Below, piece by piece: positions 44,644 to 55,943 of a DNA stretch of 64,000 bases. The notes beneath the pieces are model-generated. The model saw only the letters and a program-made list of their open reading frames with translations. It was not told the DNA's origin and made no database searches. The stretch is from Gelatoporia subvermispora B (taxonomy: Eukaryota > Basidiomycota > Agaricomycetes > Polyporales > Gelatoporiaceae), in contig KB445792.1 of the NCBI GenBank assembly GCA_000320605.2, forward strand, positions 2,113,581 to 2,177,580, written 5' to 3'. The number at the start of each line of letters is the position of its first letter. The first letter of the stretch is position 1. The translations under genes and the position numbers were made by a program.

Positions 44644-45480
44644 GCATTGTCTCCCTTACGATTCTCGCTTTTGCTCTCTACATTCCCATGCACGCTTAGG
44701 CAGCATATGTATTTCATCGACCGCTCTGAAAACATGCAACGACATGACCCGGCCCATTCAACTGGTGTGATATTTAACGAGTACACAGCTGGAACAGCGT
44801 CAAGTGCTTCTACTTGCTCAATGGTGGCTACGCTATATCTTGCACAGAGCATCTCTCATGGTGGCGGCGAACATTGGATTTGTCACAAGCCTAAGTTACA
44901 TCGTAAGAAGCAATCGGCATGCAGGGTCTCCCTGTTTCAGAGCCGCTGCTACTTTTCTGATCAAACCCGGCAGTTTGTGATGTCCAAGTGCTGCATTCTG
45001 GAAGCAGTTTATATTCGCTTCCTGGATTTGCACTGAGAAATGCTGGATTCAAAACCTGTTTTCTGATATCGTATGCCTGATTTGCGAGACTCATGCGATG
45101 TCTCTTTCAGTGCGTGGCCCTACTTACTCTTGACATGAACCTATTGGTATGCGTTCACATAAGACAGAAGTTCAGTATTTTCAGTCTAGTCACCTGTCCG
45201 CGTCATGCCTCGATCAAATTGGGTTTACCCAGGTCTCTTTGTCCGTGGACAAAGGAGCCAGGCGCCACATGCTAAAGCATAACGGGCGCTTGATTGCGCG
45301 CTGTGCCTGCCACTCTTGGTTTTCGACGCTTTGCAGCTTGCCTGTGGCACCGGGCCACAAAGAGTGATACTTTGACTTCGTGAGGGATATTTAACTAGCC
45401 ATGGTGCGTCTCCAGATACCCAATTTTTCCCTACCACTCTGCGGCAGCCAACTGATTGTTCTCTCGCTGCTTCCTTTACA
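44644..45480. other. Intergenic, nothing seen
   Basis: These 837 bp lie between RPS25 and the PCL-type cyclin. Open frames are short and unrelated to known proteins. The right end must hold the cyclin promoter. Confidence 0.45.
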
Positions 45481-46582
45481 ATGAATCAATTCAACTCAAT
45501 CCCCTCCATCCTCACGCCGTCCAGCTTGACGGACACCCAATCTCTACGCCGCCCGGTGCCACCAGCTCCAGACCGCATGGCCACGCGTTGGGGGTTGATA
45601 CGTAAGTGGGATATATAACATGTCTGTTCAACGCTCGACTTACAACATGGTATGCCTATTAGACTATCTCGTTGAGCTCGTAGGTCGCGTGGTTAGTGCC
45701 TCCCCGGACTACCAGCATGTGCCATGCGGTCTTCAAAACGGGTGCATATACATGCTTGTCCTCTGTCTCATCAATTCACGAGATAGGGACTTCGAGATCG
45801 CCACTTCGACCTTCCTCGTTGCCCTTGTATTCATCTCAAGGGCGCAAGGACGTGTTGAGGTGACCCAGGACGGATATGCCTGCGAACGTATCATCTTGTC
45901 AGCTGTGATGCTGGCTCAGAAGGTACCTTCATTCGTCCATATACGAGATCGCTCTTGACTCTGACTGGTCTCTCGCGGATCACAGGTGGTTGACGATGTG
46001 CAGTGGCCCATGTCGGAGTGGGAACTGAGGTCGGCATACATGTTCAGCAAGAAGGACATTCGGCGAATGGAGCTGGACTTTCTCTCTCTCATCGGCTGGG
46101 ACGTCAGCTACACCCGAGCTGAGCTCAGGTATCACGAGCAGCAGCTGTTCCGACTCCAGAGCGGTTACTGGACCAGTGATCTATCCTCTACGGCCAGCCT
46201 CAGACGGGACACAGCCAGGCGCACAATTGAGCGCCCGGGAGTGCGGTCATCGAGACGTTTGCAGTCACCACTGTTCACGCCATACCCATCCCATTCGACG
46301 CGCCGCACGGAGTCTGGCAGGGTCTGCAAATCTCAGGCCGTCCGGGGTGGCAACCGGTCCCGCTCAGACCCGGTCAATGGACCACGCACGCTCGCGCCGC
46401 TTCGACGGCGCCCAAATGTAAACGCTCAAACACTGCCATCTATACGCCAGGCCCTTCCGGAACACTTTCCGTACCCTTCGCCGCCGCCGTTTGTGCCTCA
46501 GTCGACGCCGAACACCTACGTCCTCCAGTCTCCGAGAATTCCGCGCTCCGATCATTCACAACGGGAGATAATTGTATACTAG
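45481..46582 (+). CDS. PCL/PHO80-like cyclin
   Basis: Three exons join in frame: 45481-45601, 45663-45922 and 45986-46582, giving about 325 residues. The cyclin core reads HYLVELVGRVVSA, FEIATSTFLVALVFISRAQG, ACERIILSAVMLAQKVVDD and KKDIRRMELDFLSLIGWDVS, which follows the helix order of fungal PCL-type and related cyclins. The N-terminus is short and the C-terminus (from about residue 190) is basic, Ser/Arg/Pro-rich and disordered. The kinase partner is unknown. This is the second member of the cyclin family in the window, but it is far shorter than the one at 24169-25663. Confidence 0.75.
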
Positions 46583-47148
46583 CGACGGCAACGTGACGGA
46601 GTGAACAGTCGCCTTACGGCAGGCATTATCAGCCAGACATATCTGATACACATACTGGCCTGCTGGATCGCTGGCATGAGGACCAAAGGCCCTCCTTACC
46701 CATCAAGGGCGTCCACATGCAGGATAGCGCTGCAGGCCTCAGCTATAGACACCAGAACGGCACTGCATGCAGTGACCGCTTCCCCCAGCTGACCGACCCT
46801 CACGGCCGCATCGCCTTGAGGATGGCGGCCCTAATAGCGCATTCATTTCTCCGTATATATCGATACCTCGATTGTCGGATTAATCGCTGCCTCCTGTGCA
46901 GAGTACGTAGTACGTTGAACAATGTTTACATGCCTTATCAACCTATCCTTCTGCTGAGCACGAAACGATAACGTAAGTAAAATCCAGCGTTACATGCGTC
47001 GAACGAAGGTGAGGGTCATCAGATGACGTCGCGTGGACAAAGAATCCTGGTGTCCTGAAGGAAGCAATTATACATAGCAAGACAGTATATACTACACGTC
47101 GTCTACATCTAGAGATACAAATCAATACTGTTTCCGCAACACTTATGA
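46583..47148. other. Intergenic region between convergent genes
   Basis: This separates the ends of the PCL-type cyclin (+) and CTU1 (-). No gene is recognised. Confidence 0.45.
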
Positions 47149-48546
47149 CTACGAGGATGGAGTATATGCTATCGCAATCTCTGTCCGACGTAGCCCGTTA
47201 GGCTGCTGGAAGAATGGGATCGTCCGAAGGTTTTCCGGTGCCGGCCCTTCTGCATCCATCCTCTTGCGGGCACGATCGGTCTAAAGGCAGTTAGCGAATA
47301 TATGCTAGCAAAAACTGGAAATGGACACACAACTCCGGCATTAGCCATGCCACGCTCCAAACCCTCAAGCAGTGTACACGCTTTACAAAGCTCATTACTC
47401 GACATGTAGCCGCAGCGCTTGCAGGTTTCTGAAGGGAGATTACGGATATGTCGATTTGTGCACGAATTAAACGGCACTTACGCTGCAGTTTCTGGGTGGC
47501 TTTCACGACTTCCTTGATCTCGAACGCCTCCCCAGAATGTATAATGTCAATGATCGCACTCGGGCGTGCGGCTTCTAGATCCTTGAGGAATGCTCGTGCG
47601 TGGCCGCGGTATGCATCGGGCGAGTATATACACTCCGTAGAGAAGTAATCGAGTTTCTTGAAGTATGCGTACCTGGTGAGTCCAATAGGTTATTGTCTTC
47701 ATAGTACGAAAGCGCCGCACGTACATGACGATCTCTTTCTCGTACGCATACTTAAATGGTTTGGACCGTTTGATAGTGTCTTCGCCCTGTGTGCATATGG
47801 ATGTACACCGACCGAGTCGTGCAATGTCTCCTCGCATGACTGTTTATTGGAGGTCAAGCGATCATCGCGAATGTGTGACAGAGCAGAAGTGCTTACTGTT
47901 CATGAGGACGGTTTCCGCAATGTCATCAGCATTATGTCCCGTGACAATATGGTCCACGTCCAATATTGCTGCCCCTCTGTCCAATGCTTGCCTGCGGAAG
48001 ACGCCGCAGAACGTGCAGTTATTCTTCTTGCCGATCTGTGCGACGATGGCATCCATTGTCCAACCGTAAAGCTCGTCATATGATAGGATCTTCAATGGCA
48101 TATCGTATTGCTCTTGATTCCGTTTGACAGTCTGTGGGCAAACTTAGGTCAGGCGTCGTGCATACAGGCGGGGAAGAACTCACCTCGAGCGAATCATCCC
48201 GGTAACCTGTGATTCCTTCGTCTATTGACAACAGGAATAGCTCCAGTCCATAATTATATCTGTCATTCAGAGTCTTCATTACATGAGCCAGTACAGTGGA
48301 ATCTGCGAGACTGTAAGTATCGCCGACTCTCAACGGACCTTCAGGTGAAGTGGACATGCCTTTTCCTCCGGATGCACCAATAGCCACTCTGTCCCCTGGC
48401 TTGAACAGCTCTGCCTCCAAAATGGTATTGTGAACCTCTGTCTCGAAGACATAAAAGAAGCAGTCTTTGCATATAAGCTGGCCAGTCTTCGGACGTTTGA
48501 GGATAGCCCGAGCGGAATTGCAGATGGCACAATTCTTGGGCGGCAT
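47149..48546 (-). CDS. CTU1: Cytoplasmic tRNA 2-thiolation protein 1
   Basis: The enzyme (Ncs6/Tuc1 in yeast) thiolates U34 of cytosolic Lys, Glu and Gln tRNAs with CTU2, using sulfur from Urm1. Its start is [14 protein letters not shown] (first zinc motif CAIC). The PP-loop ATP-binding signature SGGKDSTVL is split by an intron. Later motifs are [15 protein letters not shown], the [22 protein letters not shown] segment, [17 protein letters not shown], and a C-terminal zinc motif [16 protein letters not shown]. The last exon gives [18 protein letters not shown] and ends TPSS at 47149. Introns are about 55-70 nt. It is divergent from NOP9, with 99 bp between start codons. Confidence 0.92.
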
Positions 48547-48645
48547 GACGGTTCGCTTGCAAGAAGTAGTTGCCAAATCCGGACAACCTCAAAATAGTCT
48601 TCTCTCACTCGTGCCGCCACTCATTTTGGTTCTGCACGACAAATC
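48547..48645. promoter_or_regulatory. Bidirectional promoter, CTU1 and NOP9
   Basis: The 99 bp between the divergent CTU1 and NOP9 starts must hold both promoters or one shared promoter. No TATA box is obvious. Confidence 0.65.
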
Positions 48646-51548
48646 ATGCCTCGGGAGAACAGGAAGAGAGGGAAGAAACACAAGAAGAATGGCAACGAAG
48701 GGAACTTCGGAAATGAAGCATATAATGTGCCTGAGGAACCTACTGTAGCCCCGGAGCAAGAGGCTGGCCCATCTTGGATTGTGTCTGCTCCGAAGTCATC
48801 TGCAGTCGACCAAGAAGCACCTTTCGGCTACGCGGACTCCGAACTGAAGGCCTACTTCCGCACTGTCGACGTCCAAATTCGTGAATGGCAGGATGCTCAC
48901 GAGGAAGTGAACGAAGGTGACGAGGATATCGATCCCAATGAGAGTGAGTCTCGTCCAAGTCTCGAACCGCTCATCACACTACTGACCTCATGGCAAGACC
49001 GCCGTATGTTCTTTGTTGCTGCATTGGAGGAGATGTCACACAAGGAGAAGCAGCTCGCCACTGATCCGGATTGCTCTGGTATCCTGGAGCGCATGTCCTA
49101 CTCCATGGATGACTTCGTGCGGAGGGTATTCTTGGATAGATTGAGTGGTTCGTGAGTACTACCTCGCTTCTTCATATCCTTCTCTGATTTTGCCTCAGTC
49201 TTGAGATCCTTGCAAAGCATCGCTTCGCATCTCACGTCTGTCAAACATTGTTCACCATTGCAGGCGAAACCATCTACCGAGAGGTAAGCGTTCTATTCCA
49301 GCGCTCTTCCTGGAAATCATAATTGATCCCCGTTTGTTCAGTCCCGTGGAATCTACCCTCCCGCCTCGGAATCCGGTGAGGAAGGCGAGTTGAGAACGTT
49401 GACTCAACTTGTCCTCGACTCCTGCGAGGTAAGCCAGATGCTTAGTGAACACACAGATTGTGAATTGAGTCGGGTATCAGGAACTCCTCCCCGCTCTGTC
49501 TGCGTTGATAATGGACCCATTCGCTTCACATGTGATCCGTGCAGTCCTGGTACTTCTGGCTCCTCACTTGGCGTCGGAGAATGATCCTCAGCAAGGGGGT
49601 AAAGCAAAGTCCTCGGTACGGTCGAAGAAGAGCGCTGCGTGGAAGGCACGCCAAGGGCCGATGAAGTCAGTCTTCTCAGACAACAATTCCACGCAGAAGC
49701 AGGGGAAAGTTGCTACCAAGGAATTTCAACAAGCTGCCGCGAGATTCGTGCTTGCTCTCCGCGACCAGCTTGATGAGAATGAGGTGCGCGCGCTTGCTGC
49801 CAACAAAGTAGCAAGTCCTGTGCTACAAGTGAGTTGATGTCCGCGACTCTATCTCATATCTACTCACACTATGATGTCAGATGCTCTTGGAAATAGAGGC
49901 GGCGCAAGACATGGCGGATACCTCGAACTCACTCATGGATCGGGTCCTTGTGGGACTGATCACTTTGGCTCGTATGGATCTCTCGGATTGTTCGACGGCA
50001 TCAGCTGACCAGCCATACAGACAGTGAACCTGAGGCAACGCCAGAGGCATCCGACTACCTCGCCACCCTTCTGCGTGACCCTACCTCATCACACTTGCTA
50101 GAGACTCTTGTCAGCCGCGCTCCCCAGAAAGTGTTCAATATCGTCTGGTCTGTCTACTTCCAAGAGAAGCTTCAGAAACTGGCTGCACATCCAGTCGCCA
50201 ATTTCGTCGTGGCACAAGCGTTTGGGCGGCTCTCTGCCGAACAACTGAACGAAGTCTGTGTCGACCTGGAAGGAGTCTTCGGCAAGATCATCAGTAAGTG
50301 CGCTTACCACCATATGGTCACTGGGACTCAACGTCCTGTGCAGAGGCTTCTCGGACAGGAGTGCTCCGAGCCCTCGTAGATCGAGCCGCTGCCTTACACG
50401 CGTACGAAAGCCGTGTCCTTGACGTGAGAGCTCACAAACATAGCAATTGATATTTTGTTGACTTGGAACTAGGCCATCTGCACGGCTTTCGAGCTGTCCA
50501 CACCAGAGGACAAGAAACTCCTGGTTCCGTGCACTCTTCGTCTCCTACCCCTGCAGGCAAGTGCCCTCACGTGCACTGTGTGTACGATCTCTCACCATCT
50601 CTTCCAGGAATATAAGACTGCGCTGAGCAGGAGGAAGGACCAGGCGACGGAGAATGATGACGAGCACGCCAAAAAGAGGGGCAAAGCGAAGGCCAATGAC
50701 GATCCGCTGGAGCCGAAGACTCAGGGTGCTGTCCTTTTGCAGGCCATGCTACGCATGTCCTCCCCCGTGAATGAAGCTATCGTGGATAGGTATGTTTACC
50801 TTCTACAGCATGGTCGGCTGAAGCTCATGTCTGCGAATTGTACAGTATTCAGAGTCTGAGTATGGACGAATTGCTCGGGATGGCACACCATGTCACCAGT
50901 TCGCGCGTCCTGGATGCGCTCCTGGAGTCCCCCTCTGTCTCGGCGAAGGCGAAGCGGAAGTTCATCCTCGGACTGATCGGGCATTTCCACGAGCTCGTCG
51001 ACGACCGCATCGGCAGCAGAGTAGGCGATCGGTGTTGGGCGTTTGCAGATCCGTACCTCAAGGTCAGACCTCTGCACACTGCTTGATTGAACATTACACT
51101 GATTGTTCTGTAGGAGAAAATCGCGCGTTCCCTCATTTCCTACGAACGTTTCCTCGCTGGCTCGTTCTTTGGCAAATACTTCGCCCGGAATCTGCACTTG
51201 CACCTCTTGCAGCGCAATCCCGAAGAATGGAAGAATCAACAGGCGGCGAAGAGCACGGCGGAGCTGCCCAAGGCTGCCCCGGATACTAAGGCAGAGGTCG
51301 CCAAGCCACCGCAGGCTGATGAACAAAAGAAGAAGCGCAAGCATCAGGGAGACGAGATCGACGAGTTATTTGATTCTACTCTAGGCAAGCGGATCAAGAA
51401 GGGCGCCCTCGGCGGTGAAGGCAAGGCAAAGATGGAGAGTCCTTCGGTCGAGAAGCTCGCAGCGGACAAAAGTCTCAAGGATGTTATGGGTGCGATACGC
51501 TCTGCACCCAAGGAAGACAAACCGCGTCCGAAGAAGAAGCGGACATAG
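48646..51548 (+). CDS. NOP9: Nucleolar protein 9, pumilio-like RNA-binding protein
   Basis: Nop9 binds pre-rRNA in the nucleolus and is needed for early 18S rRNA processing. It begins with a basic [16 protein letters not shown] and then shows pumilio-type helical repeats across several exons: [48 protein letters not shown], the segment with [33 protein letters not shown] and [16 protein letters not shown], with [12 protein letters not shown] following. The C-terminus is Lys-rich and acidic (a [18 protein letters not shown] motif typical of the end of Nop9). About ten exons are needed, with introns about 50-60 nt. The product is roughly 770 residues. It converges on ENP1. Confidence 0.9.
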
Positions 51549-51720
51549 TGAACCCACATATACTTACGATATGCACTTGTTCGGTGAGGCAGATTAGGCC
51601 GGACGCAAAAGTATTTACTTGGATCCGTAATCCAGATGCTGAGCATGTACGAGCGGATATCTACATTTATGACCCATAGAATCCCATGCATAAATACACA
51701 ACAGCAGTAAATGATACGCC

Positions 51721-53431
51721 CTAAGACATCTGCACGTCGCCATCGGCGTCCGCGCGCGGCTCGCCGCGGGCGACGGAGTTGACAAGCTCGCGGCGGACCT
51801 CGGGTCCGATCTGCGGGTGCGGGTTCGCGCGGACGACGTCGAGCAGCGCGTCCTTCTGGTCCGGGGTCAGGTCCGCGGCGTACCTTTGGCAGAATGCGAG
51901 GAGCGACTGGTGCCAGAGGACGGGCAGCTTGTCGACGTCGCCGGCGGACTTGGCCTTGTAGGTGTTGGAGAGACGGATGAAGTGGAAGACGAGCGCGTCG
52001 ACAACTTTGAAGGGGAGCGCGTGCTTCTTGTCCACGAGTACGCGGATGAAGAGGGAGTTGGGTCCTGTCGCCTTTTTGTGAGAGGGATCTCTGGGGGAAC
52101 GGGTCAGGCTACGCACCTGAGTACTCCATGTTTGCAATGCGAAGGAGGGCGGCGGAGGAGTGCACGACCGGGACTTTCACCTTGGCGAGCACAGAAGCAA
52201 TGATGACTGCCTCTTGCAGAGTGCATCCGGACTGGAACGGGTGGGCCCTGTCAATGATGAACAATTTCGCGACATAACACTATACTCACCTGAAGCATCG
52301 GGAAAACAATACCCTTGAAGAATGCCGCAGGTTTGTAGAGTGCGCGCTTTAGACACTCGTAATAGTGCACGTTGAGCTTGCGGTGGTTCTTGGTCTTGCG
52401 CACGCCCTCGCGCGTGAGGCGAATGTCCTCTCGGATCGCGTCGAGTAGGACGCCCTCGAGGAACACGCGCGCCTGTGGCGGCTTCATCTGTGACACGAAG
52501 ATGCGCGTCGCGGCGTGGCATGCTTGCGGCGTCCAGTTTTCGGGGTGTGTGAGCGCGAGCATGCGCGCCCAGGCGGGGAGGGTAGGGATGATTTTGAAAG
52601 GCTTAGGGAGGGGGCCGGCCCGGTACCGCGATAGTACGACACCGACTCTGCGAGCATAGGTCAGTATTATGCAATAAGGACTCGTTTCTTGACATACTTT
52701 GCGTAGAGTTCGACGACCTTAGGATTCAGTCCCTCGGCTGGGTCGGGAGGACTGTCGGGGTCTGAGTGGATGTTAGTGCCGCAACCTGGATGCAGACGAC
52801 CTGCTGCTGACCGCGCTCGGATTTCCGTATTTCCGCCACATTGCCGTTCTTTTCAAAGCTTTCAAGTTTTGAGAAGATGATATCTGCCAACGTTCTCCGC
52901 TCTCCCGCGTTCGAGGGAAGGAGCGCGTCAAGTGTCTTGAGGTCGCCCTCGTCCACTTCCTGCAATATCGGGTTAGTCGGAACCCCGAGCTGCACACAGA
53001 AGCCAAACTCACAATCTCTTCTACTTCTGATTCCACGTCCTCGTTCTCATATCGTTCTAGGTCGTCATCATCCTCGTCGTCGAAAGGGTGTGCGCGGTGT
53101 GCGGAGAAGCTTTCTGCTGGTTCATCCTCCTCCTCGTCTTCGTCCTCGCCCAGTTCTTCTTGTTGTATCTTTGCGAGCTCAAAAATACGCCTCGAAGTCT
53201 TAGGGTCGAGAATAACCTAATTGCATGCGGCATGAGCACATGTCCACGCCGAGCGGCTGCATAACACCGCACCTCGCCCGACTCGTCGTCTACATCCTCC
53301 TTTGCCTTTGTTTTGGCACGTTTTCCGGGTTTTGTTACTCGGCCGTATTTTTGGTGGAGCTCGTCCTCGTCGAGCTGGACGTGCAAAGGGTCATGCCTTG
53401 TCTTGCCGGTTGCTTTAGTTGCGCGGGGCAT
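51721..53431 (-). CDS. ENP1: Bystin / ENP1, 40S ribosome biogenesis factor
   Basis: Enp1/bystin is a nuclear factor needed for maturation of pre-40S particles. The start [20 protein letters not shown] and the early basic [11 protein letters not shown] are typical. An acidic stretch (DEDEEEDEP) then leads to the [15 protein letters not shown] segment. The bystin core follows: [53 protein letters not shown], and [20 protein letters not shown]. The end is [20 protein letters not shown] with [18 protein letters not shown]. The first exon's 55 codons precede an intron before [11 protein letters not shown]. The product is about 450 residues. It is convergent with NOP9, and about 400 bp upstream of its start lies the start of UXS1, divergent. 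Confidence 0.93.
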
Positions 53432-53832
53432 TGTGATTGATCGTGGGACGGCGCAAAGATGAGATCAGACGGTTTTGTTGGAAGTCCGTAAGCAGGGACG
53501 ACAGGAAGCGCGAACGGTGGTCGTCGCCGCTGTAAGATTGCGGAATAATGAGACCGAGAGATGAAAAGGTCGGAGAGGAAGAGGAAGTGCGGTGGCTGAG
53601 ATGAGCAGCAATGCAGCCGCATTTTTGCTGGATCGCGTGCTGATTGGCTGGCTGTGACGCCCCTTATGATGAGCGCGTGCGCGGGACTTGTCACCGTCTG
53701 TCCGAATCGGTATGCTCTTTTAGTTTAGACCCACTTTGGACGACATTCCCCGCTCCTCGTCCAAAGCCCACATAAAACCCTCCTCTCGCCGTCTTGGACG
53801 TGTCGTCGACTCCTCTCTTTACTACTATCGCC

Positions 53833-55523
53833 ATGTCCTCGCCAGCAGTTGTCCCGGTGAGTAGTTAGCCTCGAATACCCACACAAGTCTCGGGACACAG
53901 CCACCTCTGCCAGCAAACCCGTGCCAGCGATTAGAACAGCGTGTAACCCCTTCTGACGCTACGCTTGCCTAGATTCGCACTCTCGACAAGAACGGGAGCG
54001 AGATCACTTCGGTGGGCTTTGAACGCTTCGGCTTCGACTGCGAGGTTCCTCTGGATGTCCTACGCTCCCTATATCTCCGCCCCCACTATGTTACGACCGC
54101 CACCTCCGGAAGCGAGACCGAAGCCGTTGACGCGAAGGAGGATAATGCCCACGCCAGGTTCACCCAGGGTCTGGCTGCCTACCAGTCCAAGTCCATCTAC
54201 CACCCCGATACCCAGTCTATCTCCTACACTACCCTTTCTCGCTTCCCCCCTGTGAAGCTGCTTCCGCCTTCTCAGCGGAAGCGGGTCCTCGTCACCGGAG
54301 GAGCGGGTTTCGTCGGATCGCACCTCGTCGACCGCCTCATGATTCTTGGCCATGAGGTCACTGTTCTCGATAACTTCTTCACGGGATCGAAGACCACCGT
54401 CAGCCACTGGGTCGGGCACCCGAACTTTGAGATGGTCCGCCACGACGTTGTGGAGCCGTTCATGATCGAGTGTGACCGTGCGTTTCCTATTCAAAATTCA
54501 GTCGTCGCGTGGTTTTGACTGGCCCTCAGAAATTTACCACCTCGCGTGCCCAGCATCCCCGCCTCACTACCAGTTCAATGCGGTCAAGACGATCAAGACC
54601 TCGTTCATGGGAACACTGAACATGCTCGGCTTGGCGAAGCGAACAAAGGCGCGCTTCCTGATTACTAGTACATCCGGTACGTGCACGGGCATGTTTTAGG
54701 GGTCGCAGGTTGTTGATGATCTCGTCCAGAGGTCTACGGTGATCCCGAGGTTCACCCTCAACACGAGGACTAGTAAGTGGGGTGGAGGATCAGTAATACA
54801 AACATGCTCACGCGACAATAGCTGGGGACATGTTAACCCCATTGGGCCCCGGGCTTGCTACGACGAGGGCAAGCGTGTAGCTGAAACCTTGACGTACGGG
54901 TTCCATCGTCAGGACGGAGTGGACGTCCGCGTTGCGCGTATTTTCAACACTTACGGTATGTCATTCCGTCGCAGCAACACATGTCAAACTCTAACTCGCA
55001 TTGCTACTCAGGACCCCGAAGTGCGTCATGTCTTGACAAATTGATTTGTATAGGATTCTTTTCTTAGCGCACGACCCTTACAGTGAACCCTTACGATGGC
55101 CGCGTCGTGTCCAATTTCATCGTGCAGGCGCTGCGGGGCGAGGACATGACCGTATACGGCGACGGGAAGCAGACGCGTTCGTTCCAGTACATTCACGACC
55201 TAATTGACGGGCTGATCGCGCTTATGAACTCGGACGAGACGCGCCCGGTGAACATCGGGAACGGCGACGAGTTCACCATTGGCCAGTTCGCAGAGCTCGT
55301 GCGCGAGATCGTTGAGAAGGTACAGAAGGAGGACGGCGACGTGATCCCGCGCCGCGTCAACATCGTGTACAAGCCCATGCCCACGGACGACCCTCAGAAG
55401 CGCCGCCCGGACACCACCCGCGCAAAACAGACCCTCGACTGGCAGCCCCGTTGGACGGTCCGCATGGGCCTCGAGGAGATGGTCCGGTACTACAAGGCGA
55501 AGATGGCCGAGGGCAGTTTGTAG
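53833..55523 (+). CDS. UXS1: UDP-glucuronate decarboxylase (UDP-xylose synthase)
   Basis: The enzyme converts UDP-glucuronic acid to UDP-xylose with NAD+, for xylose-containing glycans. It is a short-chain dehydrogenase-fold protein: [17 protein letters not shown] is the dinucleotide-binding motif, [14 protein letters not shown] the catalytic Ser/Thr region, and YDEGK the YxxxK active site. [20 protein letters not shown] and [18 protein letters not shown] are family landmarks. A tiny first exon (MSSPAVVP, 53833-53856) is followed by an intron to IRTLDKNG. The N-terminal ~80 residues are not part of the catalytic fold; no clear signal anchor is visible, so a cytosolic location is likely. Several introns, one in the middle of STS|EVYG, are needed. 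It ends at TAG 55521-55523, about 440 residues. Confidence 0.93.
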
Positions 55524-55943
55524 GCGCGCCTTTTGTAGTTGCCCCAGGTTCCGACTGCGTTCTCCGATGGGATATTACATTCGCGTATTTGGCTAGTTGT
55601 CTACTTAAGCGTACGGACAGGGTACTGTTTTAGATGATAAAGATTGGTATCGGATGTTAAAGGTGTGCGCGATCCAGACTATACTACAATATTACATCCT
55701 AGGGCACTGTAATCTACGCGTATGAGAACCTCGAACGCTCCGTGTGCGGATTCGGGGGGTTATACCTCTGTTCACGGCATCAGCGCGCTCCGGCCTGGTT
55801 CCCGCTATATACATCGGCCGGACGTGCCCACCAGTGTACCCCGACGTCGGATAGGCAAAGTAATGAGTGTGTTGGCAGTGTTAGCCATGGAGGCATGTAG
55901 AATCAAGAAGGTTAGCGTATGTACGGGTGTATAGTTGGGGGCG
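55524..55943. other. Intergenic region between convergent genes
   Basis: 420 bp holding the 3' ends of UXS1 and the alpha/beta hydrolase. No gene is recognised. Confidence 0.45.
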
